NCBI GenBank assembly: GCA_050633285.1
Contig: JBOEGG010000001.1
Span: 558,001 to 622,000, forward strand
Length of the DNA: 64,000 nt
Reading direction: 5' to 3'
Origin: UBA1672 sp050633285
Lineage (GTDB): Bacteria; Pseudomonadota; Alphaproteobacteria; Micavibrionales; Micavibrionaceae
This document shows, piece by piece, positions 32,927-41,742 of the stretch. The notes beneath the pieces are model-generated. The model saw only the letters and a program-made list of their open reading frames with translations, had not been told where the DNA came from and searched no databases. The position numbers and the translations under genes were made by a program. Every line of letters begins with the position of its first letter. The first letter of the stretch is position 1.

Positions 32927-33599
32927 TCCTCAATTGTTGTGTCCGTTATGTGGGAAGCGCACTGTCCAAGTGTGTAAAAAGAAGTATATATCCAAGGAAC
33001 ATATTCCTCCTAAATCTGTTCTACGTAACTGCAAAGAACATATAAAAGTCCCTGCTTGTAAAGAGTGTAATCAAGGTACTTCTAGCGCAGATGAGCAGTT
33101 TAAGTATTTACTGGCCATGTATTTAGGGGTAGATGAGAAATCTTTTGGATTGTGGAATTCGGCGATAAGAACACTTAATAGGAAGAAAGACGTAAGAGCT
33201 AAAATTATAACGAATACATCTAACATTCTGGTTCCTCACCATAAGGGAGGGTATGGATATCAAGTAGACATTGGAAATGTAGATAAGCATCATCTTAAGA
33301 AATTTATACAAGTGTGTAAAAAAATAGTCAGAGGATTGCATTGGTATATCACATATGAAGTTTTGCCCTGCGATACTGAGGTGATTGTGAAAGTACTTGA
33401 TCAGGGAGATGCCGTACCAGATGAATGGAATGAAGTTTTACATAAGTTTGGAAGAGAAATATATAAAGCTGAGGGCAATTTTATCGTACGCTACGCAATA
33501 GTAGAAGATCAGGAGAATGCATCATTATGGGTAATACGTTTTTATGGCCAAGATTTGTTTTGGTCTATAGTTAAGCCCACTACAGAAAAATTTATCTAA
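32910..33599 (+). CDS. HNH endonuclease-like protein
   Basis: This 229-residue protein begins with a treble-clef pattern: CPLCGK, EHIPPKSVL, and VPACKECNQGTSSADEQF, the two CxxC pairs and the central His of an HNH nuclease fold. The remaining 170 residues form an unrecognised domain. The gene is AT-rich and converges with an XRE regulator, overlapping it by four bases. A restriction- or defence-type role is possible. Translation may depend on the short ORF upstream. Confidence 0.75.
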   Translation: MNVKFDPQLLCPLCGKRTVQVCKKKYISKEHIPPKSVLRNCKEHIKVPACKECNQGTSSADEQFKYLLAMYLGVDEKSFGLWNSAIRTLNRKKDVRAKIITNTSNILVPHHKGGYGYQVDIGNVDKHHLKKFIQVCKKIVRGLHWYITYEVLPCDTEVIVKVLDQGDAVPDEWNEVLHKFGREIYKAEGNFIVRYAIVEDQENASLWVIRFYGQDLFWSIVKPTTEKFI

Positions 33600-33829
33600 C
33601 GCTTTGTACCTTGTAACAGCTCTGACAACTTCACATCTAACGCCTTACAGAGTTTCATCAAGCTAATAACGCTTGGGGTACTTTTACGGGCTTCGATATA
33701 GCTGATTGCAGTACGGCTTAATCCCGAAAGTTCGGTGAGTTTCTCGTGAGAAATCCCTTTCTCTTTTCGGGCTTTCACCAACTCAGAAACAATATGGTCT
33801 AGGGATTTTTCAAACTCGTCATTTTTCAT
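33596..33829 (-). CDS. XRE-family transcriptional regulator
   Basis: A 77-residue single-domain HTH protein (ARKEKGISHEKLTELSGLSR, then ISYIEARKSTPSVISLMKLCKAL) typical of Cro/C1-type repressors. The Met at 33829 is chosen because the upstream frame adds unrelated residues. It is a likely controller of neighbouring accessory genes, perhaps the HNH gene. Confidence 0.9.
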   Translation of the reverse strand: MKNDEFEKSLDHIVSELVKARKEKGISHEKLTELSGLSRTAISYIEARKSTPSVISLMKLCKALDVKLSELLQGTKR

Positions 33830-33913
33830 TCCGTAATAATTGCTTGAAATGAGATAGAAATGTATGTCTATATATAGTCGGACTAAATATAGTTTGGTGT
33901 GGGAGGTGTATAC

Positions 33914-34108
33914 ATGACCGAATATCAAGATAACTTACGTGCGTTGGAGATGCGCTTGTTTGAAATGGAATGTCTGGTGATGGCGGTACGGGCGGAGGAA
34001 AGCGACGATACGCTGCTGCGCCTTGTGCTAAACCGTGTGACTGACGGTGTCCACGATATGCAACGCACCCTGTATAATCATCGCGGTGATTTACAGGATC
34101 ATGTTTAA
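33914..34108 (+). CDS. Small helical protein of unknown function
   Basis: GGGAGGTG precedes the ATG. The 64 residues are predicted helical (EMRLFEMECLVMAVRAEE) and acidic. No homologous family is known to me. It diverges from the XRE gene, so both may share an intergenic control region of 84 bases. Confidence 0.6.
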   Translation: MTEYQDNLRALEMRLFEMECLVMAVRAEESDDTLLRLVLNRVTDGVHDMQRTLYNHRGDLQDHV

Positions 34109-34114
34109 TAAGCT

Positions 34115-34825
34115 CTAAACGTTTGTTGGTGCATTATCATCAGGATTGATCGCACCGAATAATTCCTGATCCGTTGAGAGGCTATCCGCGTCATAAGTGG
34201 ATTCTCCGATAATTTTCTGTCCCTGAATAATCGCGGCGATCTGCTGCTCCTGTCCCAAAAACATATGCCCTTCGGAGCGTGTCTCACTGGTCTCAATATG
34301 GTGTAGCCCCGCATTATGCCCATTCATTTGCAGGTCGCTATGAATACGTTTGCCTATATTTTTGCATGATCGCACACTTGATACGACAATCTCAGTCGGG
34401 CAATGAATGGTTTTGAGTGTTTCTTCACTCACAGACATCGGGTCAAGGGTAGTAATACGCGATACGGGGTTTTCCGCCGCGATTTGAAAAACCGCCGATC
34501 CGCCCATACTGTGCCCGACCATTTCAAACTCATCCGGCGTATAATCATTGTCGGCCATATATCCATCAACGACACCTTGCAGAGCAGATGTAAAATTCTT
34601 GTGCACGTTGGTCACGTCACTTGTGTTTAATGGAACACCGCCCAGTGCGGCAACAACCGTGGCTAAGCCCTTATCCTCTGCCGCTTGCTGCGTATAGGCG
34701 ATAATATCATCACTGACATTTACTTGTGCGCCGGGTGCGATAAACATTAATCCCGTTGGCTCTTCAGGAATGCGGATATGCGCTAATACGCCGCCATATT
34801 CGGCCTTTTTTTCGTAAACACTCAT
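34115..34825 (-). CDS. Alpha/beta-hydrolase fold protein
   Basis: This 236-residue protein contains the nucleophile elbow GHSMGGSA, an Asp in TLDPMS and a His in SEGHMFLG, consistent with a complete Ser-Asp-His triad. There is no signal peptide. The substrate is unknown. The next gene in the same direction is an unknown protein 76 bases upstream. Confidence 0.8.
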   Translation of the reverse strand: MSVYEKKAEYGGVLAHIRIPEEPTGLMFIAPGAQVNVSDDIIAYTQQAAEDKGLATVVAALGGVPLNTSDVTNVHKNFTSALQGVVDGYMADNDYTPDEFEMVGHSMGGSAVFQIAAENPVSRITTLDPMSVSEETLKTIHCPTEIVVSSVRSCKNIGKRIHSDLQMNGHNAGLHHIETSETRSEGHMFLGQEQQIAAIIQGQKIIGESTYDADSLSTDQELFGAINPDDNAPTNV

Positions 34826-34901
34826 GGGGTTTCCCGCTTCTCTTTATATAAGTTAGGGGGAGTATAGGAATTTTTATGCGCTCATGCAATCATCGCGTAA
34901 G

Positions 34902-35678
34902 CTAGTTACTGAGAGGTGGTGGAGTGTGCCCTGCGGGTTGCGGCTCAACTTCTGCTATCGGGGCATAGTTTAAACCGGTCGGGGTATAAGGAACAAAGGG
35001 CTCATCACGATCAAAGTAAATATCACTTTTAGGGTCCGGCGCCTCATCCTCTATCGCTTTGGCAATAACATTTTGAATTTGTAATTCATTCGCGGCAACG
35101 CCATAAAGAACTTTCATGGTGTTTCCCGTTGAAAGCTCATTATCCGCATAAAACGATGTCCAGTCCGTGGGCAGTAAAATACGATCATGCCCCGGCGCCC
35201 ATAGGCGCTCTGATTCTTCGGGAAACTCTTCTCCCATTGCAACCACTAACGAATGCGCAACTGAATTTGAATTTTGGCCAACGCCTATGAGTTCATAAGG
35301 GTCATAGGCTAAATTCTGGCTGTTTATGAAATGAGCTGCATCTGCAATGGCCAGAAATTTCTGCATGGTCTCTAAGGGGTTTCCCTGAAATATCACATGG
35401 TCGCCATTAATCGGGCTATCACCAACGATTGAGGTATCGGGGCCCATCATCATAACACGTAAGGTGTCCTTCTCATCGCCGACATCAACAGGTGTACCTG
35501 TCTCTCTATTAACGGCGAGGCCATGAATGGCTAGAATTTCATTGTTGTTCGCATCGCGCAAGCTTAGGTAATTATGGTGTGGACTATTGAACACGTCCAG
35601 TTCCATACTGACGAGGTTGATCGACATTTGCTCTTGTTCTGAGTTTGGTGGCGTTGTTTCCGCGCTATCATCACCCAT
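34902..35678 (-). CDS. Protein of unknown function
   Basis: A 258-residue acidic protein with no signal peptide or TM segment and a Pro-rich C terminus. The segment YELIGVGQNSNSVAHSLV resembles a loop seen in some peptidase- or lipase-like proteins, but no complete active site is visible. It lies upstream of the alpha/beta hydrolase on the same strand. Confidence 0.6.
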   Translation of the reverse strand: MGDDSAETTPPNSEQEQMSINLVSMELDVFNSPHHNYLSLRDANNNEILAIHGLAVNRETGTPVDVGDEKDTLRVMMMGPDTSIVGDSPINGDHVIFQGNPLETMQKFLAIADAAHFINSQNLAYDPYELIGVGQNSNSVAHSLVVAMGEEFPEESERLWAPGHDRILLPTDWTSFYADNELSTGNTMKVLYGVAANELQIQNVIAKAIEDEAPDPKSDIYFDRDEPFVPYTPTGLNYAPIAEVEPQPAGHTPPPLSN

Positions 35679-35760
35679 ATTATTAACCCGTATTTTTCTT
35701 ATTATGTAAGGTGATTATAGGGATCTTTTCGGTCTTTGGCAAACTTTGTGTTGCAAAGAG

Positions 35761-36387
35761 CTATTCCCCATCAGGGCGTATATGCGGTAACTTCCAACCC
35801 ATGCGATACGCTAAAATACGAAGCATCAAGGCAGTAGAGAAGGTAATCGCAATCATACAATCATCCGCAAGGTTATAGGAGTGAAGCGTGTAAATAGATG
35901 CGGCAATAATTAATGATATAGTGCCGTAGAAATCACTGCTTAGAACGCTGGGGGTTTGATTGACAAGCATATCGCGGATAATTCCGCCACCTGTCGCAGT
36001 GATAAAAGACAAAACCATAACACCAAATACCGGTAATCCGACCTCTAAGCCGATTAATGTGCCTGTAATACTGAACGCAACGAGACCAACGGCATCACAT
36101 AAAATCATGAGCGTGTTATTCTCGACGTTTGTGCGCTTATGGAGTTTAAAAAACGTGGCAATAAGAATCACACCACAAACTAAAAAGAACGCAAACGGGT
36201 CAGATAGGACAGCAGGGACGCGGTTGACTAAAACGTCACGTAGTGCGCCGCCGCCATTAGCTGTCAAAATAGAAACGATAAAGATCCCCATAAAATCGAG
36301 TTTGTTCCGTACACCGATTAAATATCCACTGAGCGCAAAGGCAACACTGCCAATAAGCGATGCAATTATAAAAATGTCTATATCCAT
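35761..36387 (-). CDS. TRIC-family cation channel (UPF0126)
   Basis: This 208-residue protein has seven transmembrane helices as two repeats of three, each carrying the Gly-rich GGG..RD signature (ANGGGALRDVL and ATGGGIIRDML). These match prokaryotic TRIC channels, which conduct monovalent cations as trimers. Length is normal. Confidence 0.92.
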   Translation of the reverse strand: MDIDIFIIASLIGSVAFALSGYLIGVRNKLDFMGIFIVSILTANGGGALRDVLVNRVPAVLSDPFAFFLVCGVILIATFFKLHKRTNVENNTLMILCDAVGLVAFSITGTLIGLEVGLPVFGVMVLSFITATGGGIIRDMLVNQTPSVLSSDFYGTISLIIAASIYTLHSYNLADDCMIAITFSTALMLRILAYRMGWKLPHIRPDGE

Positions 36388-36457
36388 GCCCGGATGCCTG
36401 TATCTGATTAAACATTATGACTATTAAGGCATGCGTCAGAGAATTGTAAGGGAATTT

Positions 36458-36622
36458 TTAATGATGGGAAACGTTCCCTTGTTGATCGTTGTCCTTGGGT
36501 GCAAGTTTGCTCCCATACTGGTTTTCATCGAAATAATCTTCCATTTCACCTAACGCCCCTGTCAGGGCAGCACTAAAAATACTTGCGGCGAATAGTGTTT
36601 TGTTACGGCGGTTATCTTTCAT
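36458..36622 (-). CDS. 54-residue exported or membrane protein with iron boxes upstream
   Basis: A short gene with AAAGGAG seven bases before its ATG. The product begins MKDNRRNKTLFAASIFSAAL, a signal-like or TM segment, followed by an acidic, then His-ended tail (VSHH). Two Fur-like boxes flank the TTGACA of its promoter, so it is probably iron-repressed. I do not recognise it. Confidence 0.65.
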   Translation of the reverse strand: MKDNRRNKTLFAASIFSAALTGALGEMEDYFDENQYGSKLAPKDNDQQGNVSHH

Positions 36623-36640
36623 AGGGTACACTCCTTTTAT

Positions 36641-36713
36641 TGCGAATGATTCTCAACTATGTTTAGGGTAACATTAATATGCTTTCTGTCAACTATAATG
36701 ATAATCATTCGCA
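36641..36713 (-). promoter_or_regulatory. Two Fur-like boxes around a promoter
   Basis: Read on the plus strand, TGCGAATGATTCTCA (36641-36655) and TGATAATCATTCGCA (36699-36713) each match the TGATAATNATTATCA Fur consensus at 11 or 12 of 14 positions. A TTGACA (minus strand, 36687-36692) lies between them. The -10 is weak. This suggests iron control of the small gene downstream. Confidence 0.65.
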
Positions 36714-36737
36714 TTTAGGAGCGGGAAGTCTATATAA

Positions 36738-36768
36738 AAAAGCCTCACGCATTTAAACGTAAGGCTTA
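36738..36768 (-). terminator. Terminator downstream of phoH
   Basis: AAGCCT and ACG pair with CGT and AGGCTT across an ATTTAAA loop, with T- and A-rich runs on both sides. It is placed just after the phoH stop. Confidence 0.7.
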
Positions 36769-36792
36769 AATAATAAATTGTAATGGCGACAG

Positions 36793-37542
36793 TTATAGAA
36801 CCTTTAACATATCTGCGACAAGCGGGTGGCGTACGATATCGCCATCTTTCAGGCGACACACGCCAATATTTTTCAGTTTATCCAGACGTTCACTAATCTG
36901 TGAAAGACCGGAAACGCCCTCCAGAAGGTCAGATTGATCAGGATCGCCAGTGATAACCATCTTTGAATGCCATCCTAAGCGTGACAGAATCATTTTGAGC
37001 TGCCCGTAGGTACAATTCTGCGCTTCATCAATGACCACAAACGCATTATTGAGTGTACGTCCGCGCATAAAACCAATGGGGGCAATTTCGATTGTGCCAT
37101 CTTCAAGGAATTGTCGCACTTTCTTTCCGCCTAAGCGATCACCTAAGGAGTCATATAAAGGGCGAAGATACGGAGCCATCTTTTCCTGCATGTCACCAGG
37201 TAAGAACCCAAGAGATTCACCAGCTTCCATCGCGGGACGGGATAGTATGATACGCTCTATTGATCCTTTCTCCAGAGCTTCTACTGCAGAGGCAATCGCC
37301 AGATAAGTTTTTCCGGTACCGGCAGGGCCAATGGCAAGAGTAAGGCTGTGGTCTTCTATGGACTTCATTAATAGCTCTTGTCCGGCGGAGCGCGGTTTGA
37401 TGTTTTTAACGTATTTTTGATCTCTGCGACCATCTATCTCGTCATCAAGAGGGTGCCAACTATCCCCTTTAAATGTCGGATGGATTATATTTTCTTTTTG
37501 GTGATGGGATGGGTTACGTGACTTACGGGACTTCTTAGACAT
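36793..37542 (-). CDS. PhoH-family ATPase
   Basis: The start at 37542 is set by AAGGAGG nine bases upstream. The 249-residue P-loop protein has Walker A GPAGTGKT, Walker B VVIDEAQN and the sensor GDPDQSDL. The N-terminal tail is basic. The family is linked to RNA metabolism and phosphate response, but its exact activity is uncertain. Confidence 0.9.
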   Translation of the reverse strand: MSKKSRKSRNPSHHQKENIIHPTFKGDSWHPLDDEIDGRRDQKYVKNIKPRSAGQELLMKSIEDHSLTLAIGPAGTGKTYLAIASAVEALEKGSIERIILSRPAMEAGESLGFLPGDMQEKMAPYLRPLYDSLGDRLGGKKVRQFLEDGTIEIAPIGFMRGRTLNNAFVVIDEAQNCTYGQLKMILSRLGWHSKMVITGDPDQSDLLEGVSGLSQISERLDKLKNIGVCRLKDGDIVRHPLVADMLKVL

Positions 37543-37847
37543 AGGCTGTTGCCTCCTTGAGCAAGGTGGAATAATGAAGGTTGATAAGAACGGAAAGAAT
37601 GCGTGATCTTTAAAAGATGCCTGATACGGCAAAGAGTATTTAATGTAGGCTTGCCAATCTTTTCAGATTGCAAAGTATTAAATATCAATAAGATTGAATT
37701 TAAGACCATCACACATATAAATTACCAAAAAAACGGGTGATTTCCTATTTTATTCCATATTATGCGCTTTTTTTATGTGCAGTATTTTACAAAGGTCAGG
37801 AAAGTGTCGTATTATAATGAGAATGAATTGTTGGAGTGCACGCAGGC
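37543..37847. other. 305-base intergenic region
   Basis: No convincing gene. A 6-bp stem CAATCT/AGATTG with a TTTC loop lies near 37656-37671. TATAAT at 37813-37818 may be the -10 for the gene at 37848, though no good -35 is spaced for it. Confidence 0.5.
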
Positions 37848-38222
37848 ATGTTTAAAAGTATCTCATCACTAAAAATAATCATCATGGTTTTCTCCATATC
37901 CTCTTTCGCGGTTTTTAGCGTACCTGCATACGCGAAAAAAGATCATTTACCATGTACGCAAGAAGATATGAATCTGATTAAGAAATTCGATCCAAAGGCG
38001 AAAAACAAGGTAAAGCGTTTAAGCGAATATACTGAAAAAATTGGCAAGGCAAAAAAAGAGTCACGCTATGCTAAGAAAATAGAAGATATATGGGAATTTT
38101 TTAACTCTGATCAATTTCTAGAAATGGAAAGAATTTATAAGCGCTGCGATAAAAAAATTCCGCGACCGCAGATCATACCAATACAATTTTGGATGCCTGA
38201 TAGTATAAGAGAACGTAGGTAA
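37848..38222 (+). CDS. Small secreted basic protein, paralogue 1
   Basis: A 124-residue protein with a signal peptide ending at AYA. The mature part has CTQEDMNLIKKF, a helical basic middle, and ERIYKRC near the end. Two Cys at the same relative places occur in the next gene, so the pair is a tandem duplication. Likely periplasmic; function unknown. Confidence 0.65.
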   Translation: MFKSISSLKIIIMVFSISSFAVFSVPAYAKKDHLPCTQEDMNLIKKFDPKAKNKVKRLSEYTEKIGKAKKESRYAKKIEDIWEFFNSDQFLEMERIYKRCDKKIPRPQIIPIQFWMPDSIRERR

Positions 38223-38251
38223 TTCAGGCGTATTACTAAAGGAAGATAATT

Positions 38252-38578
38252 ATGAAATATATAACTGTTATTTTAACTATATTATTTGCTATGGGAACTG
38301 TCCCTTATACGATTGATAGTGCACATGCACAAGAACAGCAGCAATGCACTAAGGAAGATAACAGTAAAATAAAGTCTTTTAATAATAAGGCGAAGCGTAA
38401 GCAAAACGAATATAAGAGAGCGATGAAAAAATTTAGAAAAGTGAAAACACATGCTGAGGCTAATCGCATAAACAAAGAAATGAAAGAGATTAAAGTCTTC
38501 TTTCATTGTGCTAAATATGAGCAAATGCGTCCTGTTTATGAGAGATGTGGTGTTGATATGCCGCGTTTGAACGATTAG
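38252..38578 (+). CDS. Small secreted basic protein, paralogue 2
   Basis: This 108-residue protein has a signal peptide ending at AHA. CTKEDNSKIKSF and RPVYERCG align with CTQEDMNLIKKF and ERIYKRCD in the preceding gene. GGAAG lies before the ATG. The mature domain is helical, Lys-rich and has three Cys. Function unknown. Confidence 0.65.
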   Translation: MKYITVILTILFAMGTVPYTIDSAHAQEQQQCTKEDNSKIKSFNNKAKRKQNEYKRAMKKFRKVKTHAEANRINKEMKEIKVFFHCAKYEQMRPVYERCGVDMPRLND

Positions 38579-38655
38579 CCTTCTACAAGTTTTATAACCA
38601 TTGCCTTTTCATTAGAAAATAGGTAGCGTATTGCCTCTCATACAAGGAAAGAGCA

Positions 38656-39867
38656 ATGGGCGTTACATATGAAGACGTGCTAAACGCACGCGAACAAATC
38701 AAAGATTCTGTGATCTATACTCCAATGGTGAAGGCAACGCGTCTATCATTGCACTTGGGTATTGATCTGTATCTTAAGCTCGAAAATCTACAACATACAA
38801 GCGCCTTTAAAGCGCGTGGCGCATTGAATAAACTCTTGACCTTGAGCGAAGAGCAACGTCAAAAGGGCGTTATCGCATGTAGTGCGGGCAACCATGCGCA
38901 AGGTGTCGCCTATAACGCAACGCGTTTGGGAATTCCATCCGTAATTGTGATGCCAAACGGCACACCGTTTAATAAGATCAAACGCACCGAAGACTTCGGG
39001 GCAAAAGTGGTGCTACACGGAAATAATTTTGATGAATCCGTGGGAGAAACATTACGATTAGCAGAGGTCGAGAACCTCACCTTTATCCATCCTTTTGATG
39101 ATGAATCCGTCGTTGCAGGGCAGGGAACGGTTGGCCTTGAAATGATGGAGCAAGTCCCCGAACTGGACGTTGTTGTTGTACCTATCGGTGGCGGTGGTTT
39201 GATCGCTGGGGTTTCTACGGCGGTAAAAGGTGTTAATCCGGAAATAGAAGTGATCGGTGCGCAGGCAGAAAATTTTGATGCAGTGCTCGCCAAACGTGAA
39301 AATCGTCCATTTACAGGCGGAAAAGCAACATTAGCGGAAGGGATCGCAGTAAAAGCACCTTCTGAAAATGATATAAAAATCATTGATGAGTTGGTTGATA
39401 GCATCGATTCTGCGACAGAAAATGAAATTGAAGAAGCAATATTTGACCTGCTTAGCGATGAAAAGCTTGTCGCCGAAGGGGCTGCCGGTGCAGCTCTTGC
39501 CGTGATTAAGAAGAATTTACCATTATTAAAAGGTAAAAAAGTTGGCATGGTGTTGTGCGGTGGAAATATTGATTCTCGCACTTTATCGACGTTGATCTTA
39601 CGTGGTCTTGTACGTGATGGTCGTATCACACGCCTGCGTTTCGAAATTGATGATACCCCAGGGCAGCTTTCTGACATTTCACGTATAATTGGTGAAGCTG
39701 GCGCGAACGTTGTTGAGGTTATACACCAACGCATGATGCAAACAGTTTCCTTGAAACAGGCGGAACTGGATGTTGTGATTGAGGCGCGTGATAAACTTCA
39801 TGTTGAAGATATCGTCGATACATTAAAAAATTCGGGTTTTCATGTTCAGGCATTACGTGAAGTATAA
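38656..39867 (+). CDS. ilvA: Threonine ammonia-lyase (dehydratase) with ACT domain
   Basis: This 403-residue PLP enzyme deaminates threonine to 2-oxobutyrate. The PLP lysine is K52 in SAFKARG; SAGNHAQG and VVVPIGGGGLIAG bind PLP. A single C-terminal ACT-like domain (from about residue 330) suggests allosteric control. Short form with one ACT domain. A catabolic threonine dehydratase is the alternative role. Confidence 0.92.
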   Translation: MGVTYEDVLNAREQIKDSVIYTPMVKATRLSLHLGIDLYLKLENLQHTSAFKARGALNKLLTLSEEQRQKGVIACSAGNHAQGVAYNATRLGIPSVIVMPNGTPFNKIKRTEDFGAKVVLHGNNFDESVGETLRLAEVENLTFIHPFDDESVVAGQGTVGLEMMEQVPELDVVVVPIGGGGLIAGVSTAVKGVNPEIEVIGAQAENFDAVLAKRENRPFTGGKATLAEGIAVKAPSENDIKIIDELVDSIDSATENEIEEAIFDLLSDEKLVAEGAAGAALAVIKKNLPLLKGKKVGMVLCGGNIDSRTLSTLILRGLVRDGRITRLRFEIDDTPGQLSDISRIIGEAGANVVEVIHQRMMQTVSLKQAELDVVIEARDKLHVEDIVDTLKNSGFHVQALREV

Positions 39868-39874
39868 GCGTGGA

Positions 39875-40393
39875 CTACGATCCAGTCATTGCATCACCGG
39901 ATAAGATACCGCGTTTTTTGAATTTTTGCGCAAAAATAAAGAAGTCATATAAATGATCTTTCAATTCATCGGGATGAGAAAATGTATGATATTTTGCATT
40001 TGGCAAATCACGTAGCAACGTTGTTTTGATTTGCGCATTCTCCCATACGGCAAAAAACATAGGTACATTTTTATTGTTCACATTATGTGCAATTTCAAAA
40101 GCTGTACTTTCACTTAAGCCTGTACGGATAATCAAAAACGCATCGGCTTTATCCAGCTTATTAAGCCTGTAATCACGAAACGCCGCAGGTGAGAACGGCA
40201 CCCCTGTCTTTTCTGTAAAACGGTGCTTAAAAGTATTCGCATTATGGGCATTCATATCAGTAAGAGGGGCGATATACATTTCTTGTGAGAGATCTTGTAC
40301 CTGCTGCAACATGCCCTTGATGATGGCTTGTTCTTTTTCACCGCTTTCTGTAAAGCCCTGACGGATAAATAACTTTAGTGGATCACTTTGCAT
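39875..40393 (-). CDS. Nucleoside 2-deoxyribosyltransferase-like protein
   Basis: From the ATG at 40393 (AAGGAGG upstream) the gene encodes 172 residues. The pattern of DKADAFLIIRTGLSESTAFEIAHN resembles the Asp and Glu positions of the nucleoside deoxyribosyltransferase fold. I show only part: LSESTAFEIAHN. The match is by pattern only; a regulatory ligand-binding fold is possible. It converges with ilvA, leaving seven bases. Confidence 0.5.
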   Translation of the reverse strand: MQSDPLKLFIRQGFTESGEKEQAIIKGMLQQVQDLSQEMYIAPLTDMNAHNANTFKHRFTEKTGVPFSPAAFRDYRLNKLDKADAFLIIRTGLSESTAFEIAHNVNNKNVPMFFAVWENAQIKTTLLRDLPNAKYHTFSHPDELKDHLYDFFIFAQKFKKRGILSGDAMTGS

Positions 40394-40537
40394 ACATGCC
40401 TCCTTGGCGTTGTCGAGCATGCCAGTCTATATATGGTATTTCATTGGCGCAACCTACAGTTACATGTGTATGGTGCGGCGTTCATACATTGCTGTCTGCA
40501 CTTTGACACAAGGTGAGCACTATGGTAGTTCTGTAAA

Positions 40538-41680
40538 ATGGGTGTTGTACAAGATAATATAATAGGTTCTGCTCAAAAATTGGCAGAGAACGGGAAAGAT
40601 CCTTCTGATCGCATTCGTCCTATTACACTCGATATCGCGGATTGGTCCATTGATCCTGATGGGAAATACGGCGTTGTTGACGGGTTTCTGGCTGTCGTGG
40701 ATGGGCAAGATGATCTTCTTGCTGCGTTAGAAACGGCGCGTGAACTTATTAAAAACCCTCAATTTCAAGCCGTTGCTGTTATTCGCAATTCACAAACTCT
40801 TACGCAAAGCTTCCAATCAATTGCCGGAATGATGGATGTTGATGGTAAGTTTGGTTTAGGTGCGATAGAGGGACGTATTCTTCCGTGGCCGGATAAAAAC
40901 AAATATCTTTATATAAATCAGGGCATGACCACTATCTTTCCCCATAAATCATTGCGTTTTGGTAAAGCAGAAAAAGGAATTGGAGCCGATTTTCATGAAA
41001 TATTCTCTGCAACAAAAGAGGTGTTTCCTGAGTATCTCAGTTGGTCTGTGCGAAAATTGAAAAGCGGAGTGCCCGGGGAATTACATTATGACGAATGTTA
41101 TCGTCCAGGGTTACGGAACGTATCGGACTTGCCGCGTGGGTTTGTGAAATCTGTAAATTCTGAAATATTCCAACCATTATCGGGCAGTATTACCATGACG
41201 ACATCATTGGATAATGGTGGGACAATTGTGTGTAATTCAAACGAAATTTTACCGCAGCAAAATTTTTATGACGAGGATAATGCTCTGTTAGGGTATCAGG
41301 GACAAAATGGTGATCTTTTGATATTACGCGCGAACGGGTGGGATGCGGATCAGGGCTATACCCCATCATTCCACTGTCCGCCGAAAGTTGAAAATATCAT
41401 GGCGCGCCGTTATGTGGCTGTATCGTCAAGTAATGCTTCATTCCTCTCACCACAGATACGTGAAATGTTAGGGCGCTCACGTTTACCTTCGGATGATCCT
41501 TTGAACACATTTTTAGATGACTTTGATAATATCCGCAACGATACGTCGGCATCCTTGTTAAAGGCTGCATTCCTTCAGACATCACCGGAGATTCTAAAGG
41601 ACTTCCCTATAGAAATGCTGGATCGTTTTCCTGATGAAACTGTGCAAGAGATATTACCGATATTAGACCATAACGGCTAA
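40538..41680 (+). CDS. Protein of unknown function, possible 2OG-oxygenase-like fold
   Basis: This 380-residue soluble protein has HYDE (a possible HxD metal pair) followed about 90 residues later by a distal His in PSFHCPP, with GDLLILRANGWD between. That spacing is compatible with a 2-oxoglutarate/Fe(II) oxygenase or cupin, but this is weak evidence. The C-terminal 80 residues are helical. No partner gene is obvious. Confidence 0.5.
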   Translation: MGVVQDNIIGSAQKLAENGKDPSDRIRPITLDIADWSIDPDGKYGVVDGFLAVVDGQDDLLAALETARELIKNPQFQAVAVIRNSQTLTQSFQSIAGMMDVDGKFGLGAIEGRILPWPDKNKYLYINQGMTTIFPHKSLRFGKAEKGIGADFHEIFSATKEVFPEYLSWSVRKLKSGVPGELHYDECYRPGLRNVSDLPRGFVKSVNSEIFQPLSGSITMTTSLDNGGTIVCNSNEILPQQNFYDEDNALLGYQGQNGDLLILRANGWDADQGYTPSFHCPPKVENIMARRYVAVSSSNASFLSPQIREMLGRSRLPSDDPLNTFLDDFDNIRNDTSASLLKAAFLQTSPEILKDFPIEMLDRFPDETVQEILPILDHNG

Positions 41681-41684
41681 AGAA

Positions 41685-41720
41685 AAAAGCCACCCTAGAG
41701 AAAGGATGGCTTTGATTTTT
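41685..41720. terminator. Bidirectional terminator
   Basis: AAAAGCCACCCT pairs with AGGATGGCTTT with one mismatch, with an A-run before and a T-rich run after. It separates the converging gene at 40538 and nrdB. Confidence 0.8.
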
Positions 41721-41742
41721 ATGTGCAGATAAAATCTTTGAA

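Noticed and set aside
33596..33928. Longer N terminus of the XRE protein
   Set aside because: The extra 33 residues lie over the divergent promoter region and look unlike protein coding; Met at 33829 fits the domain boundary.
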